Notes under the pieces: model-generated
Told to the model about the DNA's origin: nothing
The model's input: only the letters and a program-made list of their open reading frames with translations
The model's database searches: none
Shown here: positions 47,583-60,468 of the stretch, piece after piece
Layout of the letters: each line of letters opens with the position of its first letter
Position numbering within the stretch: the first letter of the stretch is position 1
Assembly (NCBI RefSeq): GCF_022539665.2
Contig: NC_081340.1
Coordinates: forward strand, 992,001-1,056,000
Source of the DNA: Daphnia carinata
Taxonomy: Eukaryota > Arthropoda > Branchiopoda > Diplostraca > Daphniidae
Length of the DNA stretch: 64,000 nt
Direction: 5' to 3'
Position numbers and translations under genes: made by a program

Positions 47583-49572
47583 TGTATTTCGGGTGGAATT
47601 CAATACCTTAGCGGAGAAACAAAAAAAAAAAAACAATAAATACAAATTTGACGGTTGATTTTTTACGAAGGTACATGAAACGGCCTTGAAACTTTATCTT
47701 TGCAATAAGTAGCTGAAAATTGTCTTACCTTTTAATTTAAAAAGAAATTTCTCAGAGTGCCAGTTGCTGGTCAATGTTTGACATCGGTTACTTTTATTGT
47801 AAAATTGCCTCACTGTGATAACATGACGTGAGCCACTGAGCGTCGACGGCAAGGTTTTGAATTCGAAATAAGCCCAACGGTATAATTGAAATGGTGCGGT
47901 CCAACATTGCCAAATGTATTTTTGAAATTAGCCAGTTTCGCCAAGCAACGAATCAAAAGCAGGGGTAGACAGGGCGCAGGGGTATATCAAGGGCATATAC
48001 CCCTGGCAAAAAGCAAGAGTTCAAGAGTTTTCATTCTTTTGCTTTGCTATAGAAATTTATATTTTAAAATATAAAAACTGTAATTTCTTTTATTTTGATA
48101 TTGACAGGAACACGATTTTCCATTGGTTTTTCTAGGCTCAAGTTGGTCTTCCGTAAATCCTATATGTCATTAGTGATAATTCACGACACAAATGTGTTTA
48201 TTTGAAAGAGTGTTGACTTCACACTTGAACTGAATTTTTCATGAGTGTATAAATCCTATAATATTTAATTCAATTATAACGTTCTATGCATCTTAAATAT
48301 GCTTCATAAAGAAATTGGGCCAAGTATATTAATTAATTTTAAAATGTCAGCTATGTAGGAGTAAATGACATTGCATCCAATAAAGATATAAGACTCACGT
48401 TCATTGGCAGGGTTCCGAAATGTTTCCGTAAACGTCCTGCATAGAATGGCGCATTACATTTCGCTGGCGACAGGGAAAGGGTAAGCAAGAACCGTTTCAC
48501 GGTTATTTTAGGAAAGCGGAAATTCTCGAACGACACGCTTTGCACGGAAGTTGTGTAGTGCCATTCCAATAGCAATTAATTTTTTTTTTATTTTTTATGT
48601 TTTGCTACTTACATTTTTAGTCTCAAATTTCTAACATTTTGTTTGTTACGTCAGCTATTTTTATTTTCAGCTGCATCATATAGTAATCAACGTAGCCGTT
48701 AGATGGCTATCCGATAAACTGTTGATTTCGAAATTGCTCGTTAGATGCTCGTGTGTCAGTTGTAATCTTTTCTTTTTTTCGTCTGAATAAAGTGCGGTGA
48801 TTCCCAAAAATCTCCCCTCCCCTTTTTCCGCCTTGAAGCTCCTAGCGGAAGAAGGGAAGGGGGAATGGAAGAACTACGCAGTTAACGTGTCTTTGCTTTT
48901 TGGTAGTAGTTGGCTATCTAGTCAAAGAAGAGTGGGTGGGTTGGGCGAATGAATAAGGTTAGGCTTGGTGGACTTTTCTCCTGACTCAGTTCGTATGCAC
49001 GAAATAAATATAATCTTCATTAAATAATGTACCATTCGCATGTGTAGACATGCATTTAAAAATGTGTTTAAAACGAAGCCTTTGCTTCGTCATAAAATGA
49101 ACGATCGGTCAAGCAGATTTTTGATTATGGAAGACGAAAACATCCAAATGACGTACATATGCACCGCTCGTGGGGTGGCTGTGGGCTGGAAAATACCACC
49201 GGTGAATGGTCGCGTCGCCCATGTTACACTCCTCCTCTTCCTCCCCTTTATCCTTATTCGTTTCACACACGAAAAGGAAGAACGAGAGAGAGAGAGAAGA
49301 GGTTTCCCCCGGCGTTTCAAAACAAATCCCAAAAGTTGGTTCCCCCAGTTAGTCGGGAGCATCTCACCCCGTTGGAACTCCCCGAGCCTGCGCTCACACC
49401 GTTTCAGTTTCACAACCGATTTTTTTTTTTTGTTGGAATTTCTTTTTCTTGGTTTAGTGTCATGTGACTGTGAATCACCTGTCGAAAAATTGCAATGGCC
49501 ATGGGGATCAGATAGTCGGAAGATAACATTTTTGTTTCAATTTCGTCAGACAAAAGTGTCCCAACACCTGTC
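47583..49572. other. Divergent interval between Emi1-like gene and schnurri
   Basis: About 2 kb holding the promoters of both genes, which point away from each other. No coding region is supported. Confidence 0.45.
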
Positions 49573-52500
49573 ATGCCACGACGGAGAGGATCTAACAACA
49601 GCGCTGGACGTCGCACAACTAGTAAGTTATGCGTCATCTTCAACTCTTGGTATAGTCGCGCAAATTCAGTTTTAGTGACCACTTGAATGTTTGTCGGGAC
49701 TATGGTGGGGGGAATTTAGTTTCAACCAGTTTGATACGAAAGTTATTTTCAAAGCTTTCCACATTTTCTAGTCAGTTTGAGAGTCGCCACGATGAGTCGT
49801 GAATGGTTGAATTCCCCCCCCCCCCCCATCACCACCTCCTCCTCCTCGCCGCCCAAGGTTGGCACAGTGCCGGCCACCAGACCCTCACCAGACTGCGTCC
49901 CCTTCCAACCCGTCTTTTTCTCGTTATTTTTCTTCGAGTTTCTCTCACGTTATCGGGCCTAAGCAACTTTTTATAGTACTAGAACAATATTAGGTTCAAT
50001 AAAGTTTGAAGCAAAAGATCCAGCTACAATGTTGTAGTGTTAAGGACTTGAGGAATCCCCCTTCTCAGTATAGACCGATTGGTGGCAGCACTGGGCGTCC
50101 TTGAACGAGTACACTGGGACCCATACAAAAAGTATCTCGGAACAATTTCCGTATCACAATTCAGTACGCGAGCTTGGACTGGAATATTTCAAATGATTGC
50201 TGTTTATTTTTAAGTTGTCCGTTATAGTTCGACATTTTGTTAGGCGACGGGCGCCAGACGAAATTGGCAGTTGTCAAAATGGCGTCGTCGACCACGACGG
50301 AGAATGTGCGGGCAACGAGCCAAAAAAGTCCGTTGTGTGGTGAGAAAAAAACGCTAGGGTTTCTCATGTTTTTAGGCCTGTTCATCGAAATTCCGTCAAA
50401 TGAACACACACCTGATGTCGGAATGTTGTGGAAGAAGGATAAAGGAAAAAGATGGCGGTCGGGCCACGCCACCACCACGTTCAACCTTGTAGGGAAGCCC
50501 GGGTGTTTCGCGAGGAGGGTTTCCCTCCCACCACCAGCCTTGCCTCCAACCTTGACAGCCTCCGGGTGGGTTGAAGGAAAGGGATTTTCACTCTGCCTTG
50601 TGATTGGTCCTCACACGAGCAAAAGATTGGAAACGAGAGGAATGCGCGCGCGCCCCCTCCCCACCTCCCCTTTTTCCCGCCGCCGACAGCCACGTCCCTT
50701 CCTTCTCTCTCTTTTTTTCATTCAACCCACGCGCAATGTTGCCACTTTGCCATAAGTTAAATTAACAAAGATTGATAAAACGATTGACTAGTTGATAAAA
50801 GGATTTGATCCAATTTTGTGCGTATCAGTAAAAAGTATAGAAAAATAAATTGGACATTGACCTGAGATACATTTCAAATGCCGCTTCTGTTTTTGTTTGA
50901 TAGGGGTCACCCCAAGCCTATTTTTCTTCCTCTAACGGACCCCTCCAAAAGTTGTCTGCTTTTGGCTCGTTAGGGCTTTTGCCTCTATTTAATGGCGACT
51001 CGGGTTGTGTGACTGCATTCCATTTCTTTTTTCCCAATGCTGGGTTTCTCAATAGATCCGCCATTGAGGCGCCAATGCGTTTTTGCGGTCTCTTTTGACG
51101 TGACGTCCCGAGGAATATTTTCTAATGTTAAACGTGCGTCGTAGGCGTTGCGAATCCTTTTTGCGTACACGAAATTAGTCATTGTGTGTTTCTCGATCGG
51201 TCAAATACCTGCAGGGCATTAGCCAGAAGAGGGACTATCGTCAACTCTGTAAATAAACAAAGTGCTAGAGTGAGGCGGTTAGATGGAATGTGACCTTGCC
51301 AAACAGGTCATCCGGCAAGAGCCCCCGTCAAGGTTCCCTTCTCACCTCAAGGCTCTTTTCACCTGTCTCCCCTCTTGGCGTTTCTTCCCGCCCGATGATT
51401 CAATCCAATGGGATTTCCCTCCTTGATTTCCTTACAATCGTTTATTTTTCTTACAGTTGAAGATGGACGTTGCAATGGGAATAAGAAGATCATGGCCCCT
51501 CCACGTTCAACGACTAAAATCGTAGTGGCCTCCCCACCAATTGCTCAGCCAGGTACGGAAAGACTTCCTACTTCATTGGTAGCAATCGTTGCTTACAGCA
51601 ATTAAAAAAATTAATTCATTTTATTTTTTATGCACACGCAGTCAACGAAATTCCAACGGAAGCAACGCAGTCCAGCGATCTTGGCTACTTGCACAAAAAG
51701 TTCAAAAAAGTAGCCGCCACCTTTTCGACGACGCCGGAACCAACAGGGCCGACCGAACAGAAGGTGGACGAATCGGTTGATTCAAAAAAAGAAGACGATG
51801 GCTCATCGAAATCGTCCAAAAGTGGCGGCCGTTATGTTTGTCCGTACTGCCAACACGCCTGCGCCAAGCCGAGCGTGCTGGAAAAACACATTCGAGCTCA
51901 CACGAACGAACGGCCCTATCCGTGCGTACCATGCGGATTCGCCTTCAAAACCAAGAGCAACCTGTACAAACACTGCAAGTCACGCACTCACGTTCTCAAA
52001 CTGGAAGAAACTGGTGGAACTGCTCAAGGCACAGCATCGGCCATCATCGATCCGGTGGAAGGCGGAAGCGACGATACCTCAGACGACAATGTTATGCTCG
52101 ACGATAGTGACGATGGAGAACCTCTCGTCCCTGCCGAAGTCGTTCCCGCCTCAACCACCACACCCGAAAAATTCAAAACGCCATACAAACCCAAGTTCCA
52201 TAACTTGAAAAATCCCGAAGACAATGTAGAAACATCGCAGACGGCAGATGTTGTGGAAGGACCGAATCGACCCAGTGCCGGATTTCTTCACGAAAGAATC
52301 ACGCAAATCATCAGCAAGAATCAAGCCATTGTCGAAACGTTGGATCCCATTTGGCCGAGACGGTACGTCCGTCAATCCAGTCGCGATAACAAGGAAACCG
52401 CAAAGAATGTCTCATCTCCCGTCAAGAAACTCGGCCCAACCGGAAGAGAGAGGAGCTGCAGCTTGAGTTTGGTTCCGCATCAGGCTGAATCCGTCGTGAC

Positions 52501-55500
52501 TGCACCTCTGGTTATTCCGGCGACAACTCGAGTACTGCAAGAGACTTGCGATGAGAGCCAGCGCAAGAGGTGCTATTCGGAAGGACCGGCCGCAACAGAT
52601 AATCAAATTCGACATTCCGTCCGGAACCTGTTGCAACAACCCGCCAAGCCCCGCACGTCAGACGTCTTCAATCCCCAAAATCCAGAAGGCTCAATTATCA
52701 AAGACATCCTGTTGAAAAGCCGTGGATTACTGCCCGTGGTGGATGGCAAAGAAGTTGACCCGCCAACGAAAATGTCCTCTTCTTTCACGGTGAGTGCTCT
52801 GCTCAATCCGTCGACGACCAGAGCCAAACCAGTAGAAATACCTCACACGAGCACAGAACTGGTAGACGATCCGGCCGGAGGAACAGAACAGCCATCTAAA
52901 AGACTCAAAGTGTCGAGTCCAGACATTCGACCAACACAATCGTCTTACCCTCGTGAAGACCGGATACGCACGTCGCTGCCGCTTTTCGGCGGCGAAGTGG
53001 AAATCCACGATGGACCTCAACGGACGGTGATGCGGATTGATCCGTCGGGTTATACCGAATCGAATCGAAGCAACGGACAAACGGAAACACAAGCCGTCAT
53101 CGTGACAAAAGCCAGTTTGAATTCTGGTGGTGGTATCGTTCGCATTCAACCGCAAGAATGCCGCATTTTGCCCGTCATCAAAACCGCGGGATTGGAAGCG
53201 GGCCGCAGCGTCATTCAATCCTCTGTGCCTTATATACCGGGAATCCCCGGTCCTTACAGTTCAAGTGGATGGCTGCCGGCTTCGACCGTCACGTCAATCA
53301 CGAGTGCTCAGTCTTCGTCATCCGTGGTGTGTAGCTCATCAACGTCACGTCCTATTCCTTCGATCACGGTGCATCCACCGCCGCCAGCCAGTCATCAACC
53401 TAGCGGGATCGCCCCGCATGCCGAAGAACGGACGGACAGCGGGTTCGGTGACGAGGATCCACCGACGTCGTCCAAGTTTTTGCGTCCAAATTCTCTGTCG
53501 TTGCAGCCGGGGACTTTTAATTTGAAAAAGACAAATATGGCGGGACTGGATCATTCCGGCCAACCCAACATGCTCTGCGTTTCTGGAGCGGGAATGACGT
53601 TGATCAGCCCCGAGACGCCTCGTCCTCGGAAACTCTTCCGACAGTTGTATCTCAATGGCCACGCCTACACCTATTTGGGCCTCAAATGCTCGACCAGAGT
53701 CTATTTTTGCTGCTTATCCCGGGCCCAGCCCATGTACGTCCCGCACCACCCGAAATTGTCCATGTACTCGCAATGGAAGACGAGAGCTCCCGCCTCGGCG
53801 CCACCCGGACTAGAAGCATCCAGTCCAGTTCAAACGATGGCCCTTTACGATTCCAGACAACGTCCGTCTACTTCAAGCATAGCTCAAGCCAATGATCACT
53901 GTCGCATGATTTTGACCCATTCTTCCTATTGGACGAACAGAGATAGACCCACTACCACCCATTTCAAATTAGAGGTAGCCGAAGAATCGGATGTTTCGGT
54001 TATTGTTCGACCTGAAGTCACCCGAACAGAGAATGAACCCACTCGCCCTCCGGAAGCCACCAGTCCATCGGTTCGGCAACAGCAGCAACAGCAACCGAAA
54101 CGTGTGCGGATCTTTGCTGGTGGCTACAAATCGACAGAGGAGTACACGTACGTCCGCGGCCGTGGCAGAGGACGCTACGTCTGCGAAGAATGCGGCATCC
54201 GCTGCAAAAAGCCATCCATGTTGAAGAAACACATCCGGACGCACACGGATCTAAGGCCCTACACCTGTCGCCAGTGCAATTTCAGTTTTAAAACCAAAGG
54301 GAATTTGACAAAACATATGAAATCGAAAGCTCATCACAAAAAGTGCACAGAGCTGGGCATCGTGCCCGTCCCCACCACCGTCGACGAGGCCAATATCGAC
54401 GAAGATAGTCTGGCCAGGCAGGAAACACTGAAGAAGATGAAACTGGCAGGCGGATCCGGAAATGAAGGCGATTCCGATTTAGACGATGAAGACGACGACG
54501 ATGACGACGACGAGGAAGACGAAGAAGTCGAAGGTGAGGAAGAAGAAGAGGAAGAAGAAACGCCAATCGCCCCCGTTAAATTACCGATGGGGCAATTTGA
54601 AGATGCGAGCGAACCCATACGCGAAGAACGAGAGCAAGAAGTGGCTCGTAGTTTGCTCGACCTTGGTGTCATTGCTCCAGCGGGATGTAAACCTACCACG
54701 TATCCGTACGCCAGCCATTTTCATTCGACTGAGGATGAAAATTTGAATCCGTGTGCCGAGGAATTGAAGGAAGAACCTCCAAAAACTCAACAACCAATAG
54801 ATTTATCGACAACCAACGCGATCGCCACTGATTCCGCGCTTTTGGCTTCCATTTACTCGCCCATCGTTAGCGAAACGGCAGCTCGTCGAGGTACCTCACC
54901 CGACATTGGTGCCCAACCGGCCACCAGTGGTATGCTCCAAGCTTATCTGACTGAAAAGGCGTTGAAAGAAGGATTGATGAAACGTCATCAAGTCAAACTG
55001 GTGACGCCATCGGTCGTAGTGGAAAACCCAGTCGTCACCTTCTTTCCCGCTCACTCGAAAACGGATAGGAGTCGGTCTGAATTTGTGGTTCCTCTTTCGT
55101 CAACCTCTGCGGCCATACCCACGTCGGCGACGGCGTTCAAATTGACGGACGACGGGAAAACGGCGTGCAGCATTTGCAACAAAGTCTTCACTAAACCGTC
55201 TCAACTCCGATTGCACATCAACATCCATTATTTCGAGCGGCCGTTCCGGTGCGAAGCCTGCGCCGTTTCTTTTCGCACCAAAGGGCACCTTCAGAAACAC
55301 AAGCGATCCGTCACTCATTTTAATAAAGTCAACATGAATTTGACTTTCGGGACTCCCAGCACGGAGAACCCTCGTCCGTTTAAATGTTCCGATTGCATGA
55401 TAGCCTTCCGCATTCACGGCCATCTGGCCAAACATCTTCGCTCCAAAATGCACATCATGAAACTTGAATGTCTCGGCAAGTTGCCGTTTGGCACTTATGC

Positions 55501-56813
55501 CGAAATGGAACGATCCGGAATTAATCTCAACGAAATTGACACCACCGATTGCCACAATTCACTCGAAAGTCTCCAGTCGTTGGCCCATCGACTCTACAAA
55601 CAGGATCCATCCAAAATTCAGCAGTGGCAACAAGAGGTTCGTCTTTTTTTTTGGCTTTTGTTTTTGATTTGTTTTTCATGAAATTATTTCCGCACTAGGC
55701 CCAAGTTGCAGTGGAAGCTAGTCTGAGAGAACGGACGATTAGCGAATCGTCGGAAGAATTTTCGGATGTTGCCGACGAATGTGATGAACTGGATGAAGAT
55801 GGAGAAGACAGTGAAGGTCTTCCGGATGGAGCGGGGGTCGAGGAAGCGCCACCAAGAAAACCAACCCCCCCAACAGGGCCTGAAACGAGTCATACTCCTC
55901 GGCCAGTGTCTCCACCACTGGATGCGAGGAAAGCTCCTCCGGCCATGTTTTGTTCCGTCTGTGGAGAGTCGTGTATTTCGATGGAATCGTTCCAATTGCA
56001 CGTCATGGAAAAACATCCGCCTTTGTCACCACCTTCCACAACACCCGTCAAGTCTTGTTCTCCAACGACCGAGTCTCCCGCCAAATTGGCGCCACCCAGT
56101 GCAGACATTGGCAGGTACACTGCATAGCTCAAAATCTTTTATTTTTTGTTTCCCCCTGTTGATATCTTTGATGTTTTATGACAGCAGGATTGTCAACCTT
56201 GCTGTGGAATCGAGACGTTCCCCCCCTCGTGTATCGGAAGTGACAAAATCGCCGTGGAATCGAGGTGATCTCCAACACGCCCAACCTCGTGGCTTTTATC
56301 ATCCGTCGACAGCTGCCACAGCTCATTCGTCTGCTAATACGTGGCCACCACGGCCACCCATGTTTGGTGACGTGATGAGCCTCAATCCCATACCGGCTAT
56401 TCCACCTCAGTGGCATCAAGATCCAGCTGCCATGGCCTGGATTGCGTCACGCCACATGATGATGGCCGGTCACCCGCACAACTACACCAGCGGACACCAT
56501 GCACATACGACAAATGGGACTATGCAGCCACGGCACTACAGTCCCACGACTAGTTCTTCCACTAATGAGGACACCCTCTTTGCCTGCGAGCTTTGCGGGA
56601 AATCGTTTATAGCCAAAGACACGCTCCAACAAGTAATTTGTGTTCTATGCATCATCCAACAACTTTGTGTGTCATTAACGTTGGTTTTCTTTGTAGCATA
56701 TGTTGGCTCACGCCCAGCCGCGGCCGTTCGTCTGCGAATTTTGCGATGCGGGATTCACCACCCAAAAGCAACTTGAATCGCATTTGGTTCTGCACAGACC
56801 CCGGACATCCTGA
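49573..56813 (+). CDS. shn: Schnurri/HIVEP-type zinc-finger transcription factor (1706 aa)
   Basis: Six coding exons: 49573-49621, 51457-51552, 51642-55636, 55699-56114, 56185-56632, 56697-56813; GT-AG, phases consistent, 1707 codons with stop. The first exon (MPRRRGSNNSAGRRTT) is placed by its GTAAGT donor and matching phase; intron 1 is 1.8 kb. Two ZAS-type finger pairs: RYVCPYCQHACAKPSVLEKH ... CVPCGFAFKTKSNLYKH (about residues 112-166) and RYVCEECGIRCKKPSMLKKH ... CRQCNFSFKTKGNLTKH (about 890-945), the second followed by a D/E run (about 995-1030). A third group (CSICNKVFTKPSQLRLH and two more, about 1224-1320) and C-terminal fingers (about 1465, 1652-1700) match schnurri architecture. 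Schnurri acts with Smads in Dpp/BMP signalling, repressing brinker. The acceptor of exon 5 is a tandem ACAGCAG. Confidence 0.95.
49622..51456 (+). other. Intron 1 of schnurri
   Basis: A 1.8-kb intron, much longer than the others in the gene (55-90 bp). It contains a C run (49816-49827), GC-rich stretches at 50500-50700 and no coding block that fits the gene. It may hold regulatory sequence or an alternative promoter. Confidence 0.55.
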
Positions 56814-57313
56814 TGCCCAGCATTCATTTTTTTTTTTCTTTCAGTGGCAGCGTGTGTATGATGTAGATGTGTGCTTGCACCCGGTGAAGTTTTGTCCTCC
56901 CACGGTATCTTTATTAATAGCGTCACATTTGTTTCGAGTGTGTTATTGTGTAAATGCTTTTGCTACTATTTGGGTCGCTATCTTTATTCATTTTGCTTAT
57001 ATATCCTTTGCGATAATTTTATACACGCTCTTCATATTGCGTCAAATTCAGAAACATATCAGATTGACCCGGCATGTATAGATGACCCTTTTTAATTTTA
57101 CCTGCTCAATCAAACTTGTTAATAAACTTATTTTTCGATACGGGCTATTATATACTTAGTTATTCATTAATTGTGTCATTTACTGGTACTATTGTTTGTG
57201 GAACGTTCATTCGTATCGTTAATCACCGCCCACAAAAAAAAACGTTAGACTGGCATCGTGCGCATTATAAAATCGTCTGCTGCCCCATAACATTCATTCC
57301 ATTGCAAGTTAAA
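56814..57313 (+). other. schnurri 3' UTR and GNL1 promoter
   Basis: AATAAA at 57121-57126 lies about 310 bp after the schnurri stop and leaves under 200 bp for the GNL1 promoter and leader. Confidence 0.5.
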
Positions 57314-59656
57314 ATGGCACCACCAAGTCGTCGTGTAGCATTTTCGGCCAAGGCAAAGAAAAAACAGTTACAGAATAAACGTGAAGTCAATAGAGAGCGA
57401 GAAAGTCAAGGAGATGGCGATTTTTTGGAAAGACGTAAGTTTTTTTTTTCTTAAACGCACATAACGTTTTTAGCTACGTGGTTGTCTTAAACAGGTAAAA
57501 AGAACTATGTTGCCCAACACCTGTTGACTAATGATGGACCAGCAGCAGCAGCTAGTTCCACAGAGGCAATTAACTTGCAACCTGGAAGGGGCAGAAATAT
57601 CAATCGATACAACTTGAAATTTCATGTGGAAACTAAAGAGGAAATTGAAGCAAGGAAAGAGTTGGCAAGGCAGGCTATCGTTCCTGAACCAGAGACAGGC
57701 CTTGAATTGGGAACAGATTTCTGTTTTGTTCCTGGTCTCGAGTTTCCTCAGAGACCAAAATGGGACTATACTCTAACACAACAGATGCTGGTATTTACAT
57801 TTAAACTGCTGCAACAGAAATGAAGTTTAAACAATTTTTTAAACAGGACATGAAAGAAAACAAGTACTTTCGTGAGTACATCAATGAGATTGAAAAGACA
57901 TTTCCCCTCTCTGAATTGAGCTACTTTGAATTGAATCTGGAAACATGGAGACAGTTGTGGCGTGTATTGGAAATGTCAGATATCCTGCTAGTTGTTGTTG
58001 ACGCTAGATTTCCTGTAAAACATTTTTCTTTATTTTTTGTCAATTTCATTACTATGTTGTCTTATTTTATTTTATTTTTACCTAGTGCTTGCTGTTTCCT
58101 CCGTCCCTGTACCATTACGTTTCACAGCAACTTAAACGAGATGTTATACTTGTCTTCAACAAAATCGATTTGGTACCCGCGCCCGTGCTAGCGGCATGGA
58201 AAAATTACTTTCAGACGCAGTTCCCCTTGTTACGCGTAATCATTCATAATATTTGCAGCCTTTTTTTTTTTTTATAAATATTCCACGATGTTTTATTCAC
58301 AAGGTTGTTTTCTTCACCTCATTACCGTCTTATAACTTACGGGGTGGAGAGCGGAAAACTGGTTTGAAGGCGCAGCGGCGTAAAGGGACCATGAAAATGG
58401 CTGCAGAAGGAGCCCTTAAATTGCTTGAAGTACGTATTTTTTAATCCTCCTGTTCATAAAACATCCAGCTAATATTGTATTATTATTAGGTTTGCGAAGA
58501 CGTTTGCGGAATGCAAGGCATGTTGAACTATATTCATGTCTCGTTGTAAAATTTAATTAACGAGTGGAATTGGATTTAGTTGATCTAAGTGCATGGCGAT
58601 CCAAGATCATTGAGGAGATGACATCAAAAGGGGATGACGAAGAACTGGAAATTGGAGAAGTTATCCAACAGGTGTCTACCGGTCTTTACTTAAAAGTATT
58701 TCGGCCTTTAATCCTTCCATTTTGGCAATAGGCAAAGAAACCCGATGTAGGTTATCATCAACAAGAACGATTCCAAAGCGGCATGTTGACTATCGGATGC
58801 GTTGGCCAGCCAAACGGTACGGGACAATAATGTTTACAACGAAATGTTAAAAATTAATTTACTGGTTTGCTTATCCTAATTACTACTATTTTTAAATATC
58901 TTACAGTTGGAAAAAGTTCATTGATTAATGCTTTGATGGGGAAAAAGGTAAATCTTGTATCGTGTAGGCCCGTTTCTTGCACAAATAACCAACTGTTTTC
59001 TATAGGTCGTGAGCGTTTCCAGAACACCTGGTCACACGAAACATTTCCAAACTATTTTTCTGACACCGAATGTGAAATTGTGCGATTGTCCGGGATTGGT
59101 TTTCCCTTCCAAACTGCCACGGACGTTGCAAGTGTTGGTCGGTAGCTATCCGATCGCTCATCTTCGAGAACCGTACACGGCTGTTGGCTATATCGGCAAA
59201 TATTTGAATTTGCCAGAGTTGCTTAAACTTGAGCATCCTAGTGGTGAAAAATCGAGCGAGGGCGTCGAATGGTCCGCTTATGACATTTGTGAAGGATGGG
59301 CAATGAAACGAGGATTCATGACTAAAAAGGCAGCCCGTCCGGACGTGGCTCGCGCAGCAAACCACCTACTCCGGCTTAGTTTGGAAGGCAGAATTTCTTT
59401 ATATTTGCGACCACCAAATTATAAAGCAGAAGAGAGCAAATGGCAATCACATCCTGATGTAGTCGAAATCACCAACATTCAAGCGCTCGGGAAAAACGAA
59501 GACGATGGTTGGTTGAAAGAATCCGCTGAGGTGGATGACGCAGAATCAGATGAGAACGAAGACGAAAGTGAAGACGAAAGCGAAGAGGCCAGTGAAGATG
59601 ATGTTCAAGTCCCTGCATCTAGCAACAAATTTGCTCTTCTTGAAGATGACGATTAA
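57314..59656 (+). CDS. GNL1: GNL1 (HSR1/MMR1-type) circularly permuted GTPase, 585 aa
   Basis: Ten exons: 57314-57434, 57495-57790, 57847-58014, 58086-58235, 58304-58429, 58490-58517, 58580-58671, 58732-58816, 58907-58947, 59006-59656; phases consistent, 586 codons with stop. The GTPase motifs come in permuted order: G4 FNKIDLVP (about residue 221), then G1 GQPNVGKSS (about 351) and G3 DCPG (about 396), with SVSRTPGHTKHFQT between. The N-terminus is lysine/arginine-rich (KKKQLQNKR) and the C-terminus acidic. SYFELNLETWRQLWRVLE and AVGY are typical of GNL1. Length matches the family (about 600 aa). Family members act in ribosome-related or nucleocytoplasmic processes; the precise role is unclear. 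Intron 6 has a GC donor. Confidence 0.95.
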
Positions 59657-60468
59657 GAGTCTTATAATCAAAGCACTACGTGATACTAATACAAGATGAA
59701 TTGAATCACAAATGAACGTCGTTTATTTGAATGAGCACTAGTCGGAACGCTTTTTTTAGTTTCCATAATAACATCAGTTCACATCGCCATGGGTTCCAAA
59801 GAAGAAGCCACTGAGCAAGAAGAGGAGATACATTTTATTTTAATAGAGTCATTCCGGCTTACAAAACTTTTCCAACTCCACATAAAGTAAAAACTTCCGA
59901 CACTATTAATTAATCTCCAACATTTCAGAAAGAAATTAATCAGTCTTAATCGGTCTGTATGACAACTTCTAGATGTGAATTTGTTTAGGTAAGAAAAGAG
60001 CCAGAGAATGAAGAGGTTGGATTTAGCGTTTTTTTTTTAAATTCAACCCCTGATCAAGAGATTTGAAGTGTAAACAAAGATCGGCCGAATAGAAAATACC
60101 ATGCACATTCTTTCGGTAAGCCAAGAATAAGAAACCAGATTGATCTAATTTCGCATTTACTGTACAGAAAAATCACAACGGGTCAACAATGTGTCCCTCT
60201 TAATATAAAAAAAAAGGAGCATGGAAGCTCCCTATTGGCCCCGAATTAGAATGTGAAAGGCAAGTTCAGTGCCACTTGTAAAAAGTTCGAAAAATGGAGG
60301 TGAAAGAAAACAGAAGAGGAAAAGAAGTAATTACATATGGGAATTTCATCCACACCTACACGTATACTCTCTCTCTCACACACATACATACATCGAAAAA
60401 AAAAAAAGAAAAGAAACATTTTTGTAGAATCAAGTAGCGCTTAATCGTCGGGTTACCCAAAGGGTTGT
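59657..60468. other. Convergent 3' UTRs of GNL1 and Nup153
   Basis: No coding region. Minus-strand polyadenylation signals for Nup153 lie at about 59722-59727 and 59834-59839. A CT/CA-rich simple repeat is at 60365-60392. Confidence 0.5.

Noticed and set aside
49040-49675. 211-codon plus-strand frame before schnurri
   Set aside because: Mostly 5' leader sequence; only the last 49 bases, in another frame, fit the schnurri splice chain.
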